A stretch of 64,000 bases of DNA. Origin: Symsagittifera roscoffensis. Taxonomy: Eukaryota; Xenacoelomorpha; Acoela; Convolutidae. The notes beneath the pieces were generated by a model. That model was not told the origin of the DNA. It saw nothing but the letters and a program-made list of their open reading frames with translations, and searched no databases. Made by a program: the position numbers and the translations under genes. Positions 36,601-49,200 of the stretch are shown here, one piece after another. Within the stretch, counting starts at the first letter, position 1, and each line of letters begins with the position of its first letter. The stretch spans positions 44,143,430 through 44,207,429 of the forward strand of contig NC_087065.1 in assembly GCF_963678635.1 (NCBI RefSeq), written 5' to 3'.

Positions 36601-39600
36601 AGTTTGCCTTCCTTTTCAAAAAAGAAATGAACTGAACTTAAAAAACCAAAAGCCAAACCTCGAAACAGTAAATTTGCGCCTGAACAAATTTAAAAATACT
36701 TTTCTTGAAAAAAAATCATGACGACCTATATTAGAGTCTAGAGAGAAAGAAAAGAAACAGAAGATTTAATTCTCCAATAATATTATTGTTACAATTTCAA
36801 ATATAACTTATAACTATAAACAATGTCCGAGACTTGGAGAGGACACACGACGGGATCATCGGAGGATCAACCAAGTGTCTGTACCTATACGGTGAATATT
36901 TATAAGAAAAGAACACAATTTTTTTTCCGAAAAAAGATTATAAACTGTCTAAATTCACAAGTCTGAGATCAAAACGGGAAAGAATTCGACATCATGGTGT
37001 TTATTAAGCGTCTCTACCTTCAATTGAACAAATAGGAAAAACTAAAAAAAAAATATTTTTTGACGCATTTTTTCTTAAATCTTTTAACATGGAATTCTGA
37101 GGCTTAGAAGGGGCAACTTAATGGTATATTCCACTAAATCACTTGCCTGTTATTTCAACGGTTATCGACTCTCAAAATTATCTATGTAACAAAGAATCAT
37201 GTGTATGAATTCTTCGACTACCAAAAGATCTTGTTGAAAACTTTTAGAAAGTTAGAATACAACGAAACGAAAGCGACATATTCCGGCAGAATCTTAGAAA
37301 AACCTGTAGTCATCTTGAATTAGTTATTCGAAAGCATGGATTAGATTAACTATCTGATTTTTTTCTCTAGTTTGCTCATTCAAAAGTCAAAAGATACTGG
37401 TTGTCTAAACTTGCTGCGCTCTGTGGTTATAGCCTTACCTATTTGCTGTTTGAACAGAATATCTTTGTTTGTGATGTTGTTGTATCTGTTTCCATTGATC
37501 TTGAGCACATTCAGCACTCCACTCTGCGTCTGACCATTGTACATGTCAGAATCATCCTGTGAGTTGCCTCGTGAAGGTCCGTTCAGTGAAGTCACTCTCT
37601 TGCAGTTGTGGCTGCAATTGTTGTTGTGACCACTGGCCGTGGTGGTGTTGGTAGTGCCAGAACAGCATGAGGATGAGGAACAGCCGGAGGCAGTGGAACA
37701 GGTGGAGCCCTGGTGTCTCAGTCCACCTCCTGAAACCCATCATACTTGAAACATAGCCAATATACATTACACTTAAAAACTTTGCTGGTGCCCTAGTTAG
37801 AACTTACACGTCAAGCTTTCTTATTTTATGGGTTGCAAAAGTACTGACTCGAGCTTATAAAGACCCACAGACCATGCTGTTTCTCGAAACCCTAAACTTA
37901 TGGCTGAACGCGGAGACCTCAACCACAACTCCCAAAACGCAAAAAAAAATCCGATATCAACGTTGCATCAAAAAAAAAATGATTCGCTATAACACAAGCT
38001 TTGCTTATGTATTTATTAATTAGCTTGTCCGCGACAAAACTCAGCTTGCTTTCAATGTATATAAACTCTGAATTGACCAGAATTTGCAAGCACAGATTCC
38101 ATAAGATATTATAATACAATTTTAATTCATTTTTGAATAGAAACGTTACCGCCTGGTCAAGAATCTAAGGAAAATAAGGACAGCCAGCGGCTATGCAATC
38201 AGCACAGAATGATGCGACTACCATATTTAAGTAAAGAGATTCAAAAAACACGGGAATTTTTTTAACACAGTTTACACAGCAAACACTAGCGAGAACACGA
38301 AAAAAATCATCTCTAGAAAGTGCAACAAGAAAAAATAGAAATAAGCCTCGAATTAGAAAAAATTTGGCTAGGACTAAGATTCGACTTACTGCATTCAAGA
38401 GATTTTATGTCTCACGCTCTAACCACTCAGCCACGCACGCCTAACCACGGACGAACACTAGTCACTAACAAAGAAACTACATGGGCTAATAAATTGCCAA
38501 TACGATTCAGCAAAAAAAGGCATTTAACAAATCGCAAAACATAAAGCCACATTATGTATAAATTATGCATTTCAAAAAAATTGCGAGATATGTAGAGTTA
38601 GAAAAATTCTGAAATCGAGTTTTTAGTATTGTTGTTGTTTGTAACAAAGAACTTTTTCGGTTCATCTGATGAACTAAAAAATGCATAAACTGAGTTGACT
38701 TATAAATATTCGAATGTCAAAGCACATGCTATCAAAACGCTGTAAAGATGCCCCAAAGTGGCACCAATAGTTGCGACTTAGGCTAGAAAAAAAGGGGTTC
38801 TTAAGAATACACTAACCTGACGCTAGTGTAAACACAGAAGCGAAGTCGAGCTTCAAATCACTTGCGATACAACACAAACAAAAAAAACAAGCAAAGTGGC
38901 AAAAAATGAACTTAGCCAACAGAGAGTGGGAAAAAGTAATGACCGCAAGGAAACAGAAAAAAAACTGACTTATTTATTTGAAAAACTCGCATTCTTCGAA
39001 TTTTGAAGAAAAAATATGGCCTTAAACTCGTTGAATTTCTAGAACATTAAAAAAAAAACTGGGTCAATACGTACAGATTTTATTTCGCTGGAAAATCTGA
39101 TCATTAAATTCCACTTCCGAAACTAGAAGTGGATCACGGTTTTTGTTACCTTTACTTTTTTGCTGTTTGATAGTGGATTTTGCCTTCCTTTTAACAAGGG
39201 AAATGCATTGAACTAAAAAAAATCACACCGCGAAAAATCAAAATTAAGCGTAAATAACTTCGAAGACTTTTTCTGATAAAAAACCAAAAAACAAAATCAC
39301 AAAGACCTATATAAGAGTACTCACTGAGTAAGATTACTCTTATTGTACAGCACTTAAAACTGTAATTAAAATTGTTTACAGCACAAGAAAAACCAGTGAT
39401 GTGGAAACTAAGCCGACAAAACTTGAGCAGATAAACGATAGTACGACAATTTAACTTTTACCGGAAAAAATCTCACTTTTATATATATTGAACAAACAAG
39501 GCCCTACCCGGACTCAGACCGTTGACCCGTTGAACTTGGGGTGCAAAGGCGACCATGTTACCTGCAGGCCAAGTATGACCGAACCTGAAAGTGTTTAAGG

Positions 39601-41732
39601 TTCAATAATAAAGCAAGTAAGAAAAGCGAGTAAGACTTGCAAGAAGTTGTTTACGGGAAAAAAAAAGTCTAGTTACCGATTACAAGAAACTTGATCTCGC
39701 AAATGTATAAACTAAAAAAAATTTGTCAAGTGTTCGGAACAATTATGTTAAACTCAAGATTGGGTCCAGATGTATTACACTCATACCTCTGGCCGAAGAG
39801 TGGCTGCTGTTATGATTGCAGGTGGTCGAACTCTGAGCATGATTAGCTGCTGCTTGCCTCTCGTGACTCGTGGGCATCCTTTCGCTTTCATTATGATGAT
39901 TATTGTTTGAGTTCGGCTCTGTCTTAATTAACAGTCCCTTTCTAACTAACTGTTGCGGTTGAGTGTCTTTACTAAGTGAAGCCCTCTCTAATAGTCTTAT
40001 GGCCTCCACAGACTTAGCCCTTCTCCTAGAAGATTCCGAGTAGCGCACATGACTGTCATGTCGGTATTGCTCTTGCCGTCTCTTGATGTTCAGCTCCTGT
40101 TCACGCTGATGTTGACTCATTTGATCTCTGAAGACATTTCCCCGTTTATTTCTTCAATATTTAAATTACCGTCTATTCATAACTTATCAAAAAAATATTA
40201 ATTCAGAAAGTAAGCATATAAATAGCTTATAAATCGAGCAGCAACATTTTCTTCGAAGTGGAATACTAAGCAGTACTATTTTAAATTTTGATAGCATGCT
40301 TTCGACCAATTCACTTACCGCATGTATCTGTCAAACTGTGCCTGAGATGGTTGGTCCGGATGGTGTTGCATACTAGAACCACTATGACTGGCGTGGTCTC
40401 CACTAGAACTAAAATGGAGACCCCTGTCGATTGAAGAGTGGATGATTGATGAGGATGAGTCACTCAGCACAGTCGGTCTGCTGACTCTGTGTAACGGAGT
40501 GCCATTGTGAGATCGGGATGAGTCATTGAAGCTCAGTATCATCCCTTCTTTCCTGTGTCTAAAATTAGAGCAGACTCAGCAATTAATCTTTAACAGGGAA
40601 AGACTTAAGAGCTTCGAGCCAGCGTCTCAAGAATTCGTCTACGTCACGACCCAAAGAGTCTATATGGTTCCAACTAATATTCTTTTTTGTCAATCAAACC
40701 AAATTTTCCTGAGGGAACCGGACTTGAGTGCGTTATGCAAGCCAAAACCCTTTTTATGATCTGTATCTTCCAACAAGACCGAGAAACCGCATATCGGTCT
40801 TTTTGCCTCACTGGAAAAATAGCATCACATCAGTATATTTTGAGGGCCCGGTAAATAAACGTAGTCGACTTAATAAGGCAGACAAAATTTCGTCTTCCAT
40901 CTCTAGGGAAGCCCCTCTGTGGAGTTGTCTCTTATTCAAGCGAGAAAGATAATTTCTTCAAAATAGGCGTAAAATGAGCTCAATACATCCACGAAAACGT
41001 ACTTAACTCATTGGTACTTAACAACCCCTCTTAAGCAAATAGAAGCCCGCGGAGAGTCTTTGATGAACATCGGCTTACTTGGACATCATGATGCTATTGG
41101 GGCCAGTGCCTGTAGAGTTGCTTTTTGGGGTTAAATTGAGAATAGACTTGGGGACTGTTCTGGGTGACTTGGGAGGCAGCTTTGGGGATCTGGGAGAAGT
41201 GCTGAGGGGCGAGGAGGGAGGGAACTGGAGCGTGAGTCCGGCCGGGTTCCTTGTTCCAGACTTCCCATTGAGCAGTCCAGGCTGGAAACAAAATCAAAAG
41301 AACTGAAAAGCTTCAAGGCGTTTAACCTTAATTTTAAGCCGTGAAACCCATCACTTGGTAGCTCCTACGTAAAATTTACCACCATTCATCGGCTACGATA
41401 ATTTGTATGCAAGAGGTTCAAGCGAGCTAAAATTTTTTCATTAGTTATAACAGATTAGTAACTACAGTTTCTATTGAAACACTCATCTACCCCAAATACG
41501 AAGGTTGGGTTCAATTTACCGAGTGGTGTTCATTGGAGCGATGGTGATGAGAGGAATTCTTTGTTTTGAGGAGAGGCGAAGCTGGAAGACAGAAACTGTT
41601 CATGGATGACGAGGCTGCCATCCTCCCGCCTGATCCAGGGACAGGTACTGCAGTCGAGAATGAATTGTGCTGTTGCTCTTCTCCGTTGGAAATCACTGGT
41701 ATCGATGACGTCATTAAATATGAATCAAACAG
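33700..41732 (-). CDS. MAP2K7: MAP kinase kinase 7 (MKK7/hemipterous type), nine coding exons
   Basis: Exons read on the minus strand: 41732-41520, 41281-41079, 40558-40319, 40127-39787, 37729-37439, 36120-35955, 35386-35181, 34821-34629, 33991-33700. All have GT-AG borders and the phases agree across every junction; starting at the ATG at 41714 the product is 708 residues. The kinase domain shows GSGVCG (glycine loop), AVKVM (catalytic Lys), HRDIKPSN, CDFG, and an activation segment NASTR before YLAPERVD, the S-x-x-x-T spacing of MKK7 rather than MKK1/2. MKK7 phosphorylates JNK in the cytoplasmic stress pathway. The long Ser/Asn/His-rich N-terminus carries JNK-docking-like motifs (VPKSILNLTP; VRKGLLIK). 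The acceptor at 41733 leaves a 5' exon possible, so the start is uncertain. It is longer than human MKK7 but shorter than Drosophila hemipterous. Confidence 0.92.
35470..35695. repeat. hAT-like nonautonomous insertion with long G run, in an MKK7 intron
   Basis: It begins cagtggcggattg followed by about 20 G, resembling the cagtggcgga-type ends of hAT MITEs. Internal text (attcgacc, ccatttttggc, ggcgccaata) is shared with the elements at 44505 and 46385. A direct repeat cgacattgtagtaaaaa flanks it (35453-35469 and 35697-35713), longer than the 8-base duplication hAT makes. The intron is not otherwise notable. Confidence 0.45.
36390..36650 (+). repeat. Dispersed repeat copy in an MKK7 intron
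   Basis: It contains the family block aatt-tagaacacttt, gagaaaattga-tcaatag/gtaaa, then gcgtttttggtgtcacc and gatagtgaagtttgcc, aligning with 29640-29870, 32140-32400, 39020-39220 and 47570-47830. It is damaged, with no open frame retained. Confidence 0.5.
38262..38450 (-). repeat. tRNA-derived SINE, family S1 (copy 4, best preserved head)
   Basis: On the minus strand from about 38446 the head reads gcgtggctgagtggttagag, a near-perfect tRNA A-box region, followed by a B-box-like aagtcgaatct and the family body (ctaattcgaggcttatttct, gtgttctcgctagtgtttgc). It lies in the large MKK7 intron. Of the four copies this looks most like a Ser/Leu-type tRNA, yet the anticodon arm and stems are not complete, so it is not called as a tRNA gene. 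Confidence 0.6.
38990..39220 (+). repeat. Dispersed repeat copy in an MKK7 intron
   Basis: It shares tatggccttaaactc, gaatttctagaacatt and the block tccacttccgaaactagaagt with the family near 29640, 32140, 36420 and 47570. The frame is broken. Confidence 0.45.
39485..39680. repeat. Dispersed repeat pair member (intronic)
   Basis: It aligns with 46970-47145: acaagg-ccta-ccggactca, ggccaagt, gttaaggttcaat, aaagcaagta and gttgttyacgggaaaa are shared in order. A tRNA-like B-box may be present on the minus strand (ggtctgagtcc), but the class is not settled. Confidence 0.45.
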
Positions 41733-41744
41733 CTGAAACCTCAA

Positions 41745-43269
41745 GACGGTTTTGATCTATTTCAACTGACATCCTAGTCAAAAATTTCTACGTTTTAAGA
41801 ACATAATCTGCTCTGCAGTCGCAATTAATTCGGTATTTCTGCTGCCATTAGTTGAACTTTTTATCAGCTGATTTCAGCTCGCCATTCGATCAAATTGCGA
41901 GACATCTTTGAGTCGAGAGTTAAAAACTGGAATCGATATTCGCCGTCTGAAGAGACCAATTCATTATCTACATTAAATCTGAAATACCAACAATAGTAGC
42001 ATAGTTCTTAACATTATTCCAAGATCTTTTGAATGACCTAATCTATTGTTACTTCAAAAATCACAGACAACTGGGAACAAAGATAGCCGGTCAAAATGGC
42101 AAGTAGCATAGGAAGTTCGGACTACAATAAAGAAACATTTTGGTGAGATGAGAGGATCTGAACGAAGGCCTAGAACTTGAGAATATTCGTTAGTTATTAG
42201 TTCATTAGGCATATTCGAAAAATCTTTTATCAAAAAAACTAATAGAAAAACAAAAACACAGCCAATAGGCAGTCGGAAACGAGTCATGTACGCAAGAAAA
42301 TAAAAAAATGACCTTATTTTTGAAAAAGGCTTTGAATTTCAAAAACAATTGATGGTTGACCCATTTAAAAAAGTCCAATTTGAGAAAATTGGATCAATAG
42401 GTAAAGTTTATATTTTGCTGGTAAATCTGTTAATTAAATTCAAAAGAACGGAGTATATTTTTTCGAAAAAAATCTCAGTTTTAATTTTGGCTTGGCGCTA
42501 TATTATGATACGATATCGGAATTTTTCTCTCAGGGAAGCGACACCACTAAACTCAGTTTATAACAGCGTATTAGCGAGCGGAGGTCAATACGTTACGCGA
42601 TTCCACCGAGGATCAAATGATGGGGCTATCTCGTTACATCTGTTGGAATGCTTGCCTTGATATCGAACACATTCAAACTTTTGTTGTCTGGTAGCTTTTT
42701 ATATCTAGAGTCAGTTTATTATGCCACACGAGACCGTTTCTAAGAATTCAAAAGCTAACATTTTCCCTTGTTAAAAAGAACCCGAAACTTCTATGTTAGC
42801 ACAATTAGCGAAAAAGCAGTTAAGTGGTGTTGCATAAATTGGGTTCCAAACGCTAGTTTCAAATATTTGATTCTCTTAAATTGTTTGCCATAAATTTTTA
42901 CGGTTTCTCGTCCTTAAATAGAAAAGAAAACGTTAAATAGTGTTTTATAACCAAATAATTTTGTCGACATAAACAATTCAAACTAAGTCAACTTGGACGT
43001 GTACCACAGGAGTACAAATAAACTATTTCAAAAACGCTTCAAAAAGCGCCAGTATAACTTCAAAATCAATTCAGAAAAAATTTATACCATTCAAATTATT
43101 GACACACCTCTTTAATGTTGGAATGCTTAGAATACTGCACTATCGCATAATTTTACTACATCTATAAAAGAAAACTAATCACCTAGGGAATAATTTCTAA
43201 AACAATCCTCAATTGTCATTCATCTTTTTTGGCAAAATCATTCATGCTGAAGTTTTCAACGGTTTTCGA
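41745..43269. other. Spacer between the MKK7 and LMBR1-type genes
   Basis: This is AT-rich sequence with a damaged copy of the dispersed repeat family at about 42320-42500. No exon with matching splice sites or recognisable domain was seen. Any MKK7 promoter or 5' exon upstream of 41732 would lie here, but I cannot point to one. Confidence 0.45.
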
Positions 43270-46200
43270 TTACTCTGGCGGCGCTGCTGCATTGCGAATG
43301 AATCTGGCTAGAAGTTTGCGTGCCAGTTCCGAGTTGTTATGGTACTGGTATCTGGTGTAGCTGCTGTATAATTGTGTACATCTATGGTAGTAAGCCATTA
43401 GTTGACACTTGAGGAACACATATCGCATGTAGAGCTCCTCCCTCACTGCTGCTGTGAACGTGTGCGTCAAACACCACACTAAACAGTACGAATAGTTTAG
43501 TCACAAGAAATCTTTCCGATAAACTTCAATTGACTCTTAAAAAAACGATACCAAATTCTGCATTGGTTTGCCAAAATGAGCTTAGAAGCTTTTATATTGG
43601 TCCTTTTTTGAGAATAAATGGCCACTTAGATAATCGTTGAAATGGTGAACTTAAATAATCGTTAAAATAGTTTTTTTAAAATTCATTATTTCAACGATTA
43701 TCTAAGTGGCCATTTATTCACAAAAATAAGGACAAATATAAAAGCTTCTAAGCTCATTTTAGCAAAACAATGTTGAATTTGATACAGAATTAAAATAATT
43801 TCCTTGTTTTAGGTCCGGTAAATATACTATAACCTCGGACTATTAGCATTTCGAGTAAGTATACTGCGCGCATTCTTTGCTAAAGGAGACGTTTATCTTA
43901 TGTACACTGACAAGTCAAATAAACCTGATATCAGAGGAACAAATCTATTTGAGAATCTGTTAAACTCAACAACCAATTTTTTCTGCGAGAAATTCAATGT
44001 GATCAGAAGGCTCAAAAACAATCAAACATGGATTTGTTGAAACTTTAAAATGAGGAAATAGAAAAGAGCAGTACCTGAGAGCGCCGCGAACAGTAGATTG
44101 TATGTGAGCACCAGCTGCAGACTGTTCAACCAGGTCAGTCTTCCGAATCGCCCGATCAGGTCCAGACTCACCAGACCCAGAGTGCGCATCACCAGAGGCA
44201 GTGCACTTCCCACGATCAGAATCAACACACAGTTCACAATGAGAATGTGCAAGGCCGTATCTCCCTTTACTGCAATATCAGTTTCAAACATTTCATTTTC
44301 TGCTTCATGTCAAATTGTTAGCAAAATCCTTTTCCATCAACCAATCTGAACGAAATTAATTAATCTACAACAGTTGCAAAAAGTTTACTCACCTAAAACA
44401 TAATAAATTTTGACTGATTAAATTGCTCAGACGTCCAAGCTCCAAATCAGCCTCTGAATTTGAAGGTTAAAAACACCTGATATAATGTGAATGGATCGAA
44501 CCAACAGTGGGGAATTTAGGAGAGGGGCGGACCCCGTCCCCATCAGAGATATTTCGACCCCCTCGTTAAGCAACGGGTCCCCTATTTTATCCATTTTCGG
44601 CCGACTAGCCTTAAAAGTTTTCTGAAGGCTTAATACACTAATTTTGAAAGTGAGCGCTAATTTTGAAGAGTTTTTGGTCCAAATTTTTAAGAATTGTCCA
44701 AAACAGCGTTTTTGACCTGTTGTTTCGACAAAAAAAGGATGAAAAACTTTTCGTATAATGTTTGAAAAGTAGACCCTCCCGCGAGAAAATCCTAGATCCG
44801 CCCCTGAATAAATGTTGTCATAATTAAATGAAAAACCTGATTTGGAATTTAATGAAACCTGCCCACATATTAGATATTCTCATTAAATAGTAGTAACCGG
44901 CTACACGAAATAACCTTTATTTTTCCCTAAACCGCTAGTGCCGTAGGACGCTAACAAGCGGTGTCAGAACCCTTGTTAAGTCTTAAAACTATGTAACATA
45001 CATATGTCTACCTGGACGGAGTGTTCTGAGGAATGGCAGGTTGTAGAACCCGATGAGGGAGGCGAGCATGAAGTAGAAAGTGAGGCATACCTCAGTGCAC
45101 ACTCCAACCCACCCCAGACCCACACTGCTCAACAGACCCCCTCTCCCACGCAGACTCAGACTGAAACAAAGTCAGCCACTTCACAATCTAAGAACACATT
45201 GTATTCAGCTGCTGATATTATTAACATTAAAATGGAGAAACAAGCAGCATTTTTGGTGCGGCTGTTTTTGTTTAAATTTACGAAATTTTTTGATATCACT
45301 TTTGATTTCAGGGCAAATTTTATCGATATTAAAACTATTCACTAATCAATACTTAAACTAGGGTAAATAAAATTTACTTCTGGTGAATAGAAAGGATCTA
45401 AATTTCAGTGTTTAATAAATACTGCAGGTTTAACCAGCCTCCAGGCCTCCTTAAATCTAGACTAGCTAATGAAAGTAACCTGTGAATGGCGCTGTCCAGT
45501 GTCGTAGTTCCAGCGGACTGTTGCTTGTCTTGAACAAACGGGAGAGAAGTCTGGCCCAGAGCCAGGGCTATGAGGTTGATGCCCACCAAGAACACACATA
45601 GACATGTTGTGGCCAGAAGCAGGAGTAGCATCAGAGGGTATCCCAGATTGCGTCTCCAGAAGGCCACAGATAACTTCCGTTCAACTTCAGCTAACTCGGC
45701 TTCCACGCCAATCAGATCTGACTGCAATGTGCTCAGTACTAAAATAAAGTTAAATTCTATGTGCTCTTTTGCTTCGAAAACGAATAAATCAATAATTACG
45801 AACCGAAAACTATTTAACACTATGACTAATCTAATAACACTTCTTTCAATTTAATGACAAGTAGTTCAATAGCGAACTCAAATTAAATAAGGCTGAAGTT
45901 TGTGGGTAGCCATACCTGAGCTTTGAGATGAATATCCTCCAATTGCATTAGTCGATCTTGCGTCTCGATTGGCAGCTAAAATAGTGCCATGAATTGACCC
46001 CGATTGAGATAGTTTCGAGTGCTGTGGCTGTGCCCTTTGCATGCTGAGCGAATCATCATCGGAATCCTCAATCAAATCGGAGTATGATCTGAGTCTGCTG
46101 TTAAAATGACGTCGGTCGAAACCCGAGAAACTGCTGCTCAAGAAAGTTTGTTTCGTTTTCCCACTTTCAGTGACTTTTCTGCCGCTCTTGCTTTCATCCT

Positions 46201-49200
46201 GGGCCTAAAAGAAATTACTCATTCATAAACTTTCATGAATTATTACTTTATCACAGAACTCATTTCCAACAAGAGGTGAAGAAAAGTTTCGCAAACCAGC
46301 AAAAACGACAAAAGGGCGTTTTACAAATCCACGAATATACAAAATCAAAAATTAGCCGACAACGAGTTTTACACCACAGCCCTCCAGATTATGGGCATTC
46401 GCCTTCCTGACTCCCCGCCTTCTGGCCCTTCAATTCTGCTTGTACTCCCTTGGTGCTATTTTGCGACATACGAAAATTTTTCAAACGGCGCCAATAGATC
46501 ATTAAATGGGGCAGAAAAAGTCAATGAAACATTCTAGAATACCGACAAAAAAGCAACTTGTACACAGAGGTGAAGCGAAGCGATAACAATCTTTTCCGAC
46601 AATCTTTGAGCAGACACCAGTAGAGACGAAGAAAAAATTGATTTTGTAAAAGCCTGCCCTGGAACTGCAATGAAACAACAATTGCAACTGAAATGAAAAT
46701 TGCTCACAGCACAAAAAAAAATCCGTGATGCGGAGGCTCTTTTTCCTTTTACCCCACCTGCAAATTTTTATAATCAAAATTACTATTCACATTGTCTGAT
46801 TGTCATTAAAAGTGACATGGAGACTAATTAAGCCATGAAAAACATATTTGGTCTTTATAATCAACCTTGTAAAACCACTCGCTAAACCATAAAATTGATG
46901 CTCATGTGAGCTGACAAAACTTGAGCAGGCAATTTATTTTTTTTCCGAAAAAATTCTATTTCGTACAGACTGAAAAAACAAGCTCCTGCCGGGACTCAAG
47001 CCCAAACCGTAGGATGCAAACGTTAACTCTAGGCCAAGTGGGAACAAAAGTGGAAGTTGTTAAGGTTCAATGCTAAAGCAAGTAGGATTTGTAAGAAAAG
47101 TTGTTCACGGGAAAACAGTCTAATTCCCGATGCTCTCGCAAGGGTAATTACTAACTTTTACACAGAGGCGAAGCGAGGCTTCGCCCCATATACTATACAA
47201 CACAAACATAGCATAACAAGTTAGGTGATACAAAAAACCGCTCTTTCGATTTTTTTACGAAATTTCGAGAAAAACAAGATTTACGTAAAAATCATATCTT
47301 CATCTCGATTTGTCTTGAATAAATTTGATTCTAAAAAAAACATGCCAAGCAAAACAACTGCTTGTTAAATTAGCATCAAAACAAAACTTGCTGATCGTTT
47401 AATCAGTATATAAAGTCGGAAGCCGGAGAATTTTAAAAACACAACCGAAATTTACCGAGCCTGAAAATTACAAAAGGCAAACATAGCCAACAGACAGCTG
47501 GAAAAGAGCAAAGGAATGCAAGCAAACAAAAAAATATTGACTAGTTTTTGAGAAAATATCAACGTTCCGGGTTTCAAAACAAAATCTTTGAATTTCTAGA
47601 GCACTTTGTGATTGACACCTTTTGGATAAAATTAACCCATTTTGAGAAAACTGGATTAAAACTAAAAAATGCTATTGCTCTCGAAAATCTGATATTATAT
47701 TCCATTTTCGAAACTAGAAGTCGATCACGTTTTTTGTGACTTTTACACTCTCGCAGTTCGATAGTGATCTTTGGCTTTCTTTTAACAAAGGAAGCAAATT
47801 GAACTTAAAATACAGAGGCGAAGCGAAGCGTCGCACTACTTGCAATACAACAAAGAAATGGCAGTGCAAGCTAGCACACAGGAAAAAAACTTCAAAAAAC
47901 CACGACTTAAAATAATTCATGTTCTCTTTTCCGAAACACAATCGACGGCAATTAATGAAAAAAAATAATTAAAAAGCGGCAACTGAGCCGACGAAACTTA
48001 AATAATATCCCGTAGAACCGAAAATATAATTTTTGGCATGAAAAACTTTGAACTATAAATTTTATTCTTACGATACAACATAATCATAAAAAAGAAAAAA
48101 ATTACAACTAGGTGAACCAAAATTTTCGCATGTCTCGATTAAGCATACCTGGGGCCCAGCTAAAGTTGGAGGAATGCGTTTGATATTTTTTGACTTTGTT
48201 ATACTGATGCGGGACGAACTGCGTAATTTCAAAAAATGAACTTTGCCCAAAACCTTAGTTGCTTGGGGTCATCTGGGTTGCTCACAAGCTCGTGCAGCTC
48301 ACCTTATCTTTACTAAAATAAATGAGAAGCGTAATTTTTTTTTTGATATTTTGGCATTTCTCTGAAGACATAATCTTTCTCCTGCATAAAAATTAAGGAA
48401 TAGCCGTTTCCGCAGGATGAATTCACGCAACCGCGTCTTTAGATTGAAATTTTCATCTCAGATTTATACGGGTAGTTTTAAAGGAAATTCAAAAACTTCT
48501 AAAAGGGGCATAAAAGTTCAACATTTTGACATTCCGAAATCCATATTTTTCTGCTTAAAACAGGTTGTGGCCGGTGAAGTAAAGAAGATTCCCAAAATCG
48601 GATTTCTTGATTGAAAACTTAAGCTGAGATTTGGCACTGTAATTTTCGAGCAAAAAACTTTTGCTTACAAAAAAACTGGGCGCAGAAAACTATAAAAGTA
48701 AGCTTCCAACAAGCTGTTGTGTCGATTAAACCTATGATATCAGATTTGGCAGGATAGTTATCGAGAAACATCGAAACAACGGTCAACAAATCAAAAAGTT
48801 GACATTTACGAGAATCATAGCTTTTTGTTTTTAAAAATGGACATAGCTGAGTGTACAGAAGAGATTCACCCAACCTGTAACTTCAATTGGACCCAAAAAT
48901 CTAGGATTGGCAGGGAAGTCAAAAAGTTTCAAAAAACGGTTAAAAAACTTTGACTTTTCCCGGGCCCATAATTTTTGTTTAGAAAAAAATTCGAGCATAG
49001 TCGCGTGAGCAAAAAAGCTGTTTTTTTTTGAAAAATGAGACGGTTTTTGGAGCAAAAGCTAAATTTTTTGGAAAAAAAATGATTTTCTAAAATGTGTTTA
49101 AAAAAATAGAAAAAAATCCAATCCCATACACTTTTTACCAAACAAAAATTCGAGACAAACATCCCAAGCAAGACTATTCAAATGAACAACTGAACAAAAC

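Noticed and set aside
38384-38450. Intact tRNA-Ser/Leu gene on the minus strand
   Set aside because: The A-box is near perfect, but acceptor and anticodon stems do not close, and the SINE body follows directly.
41079-41316. Two open frames beginning with Met in the MKK7 exon region on the minus strand, and one on the plus strand
   Set aside because: Neither minus frame agrees with the splice phases of neighbouring exons; the third frame does and contains docking-like motifs.
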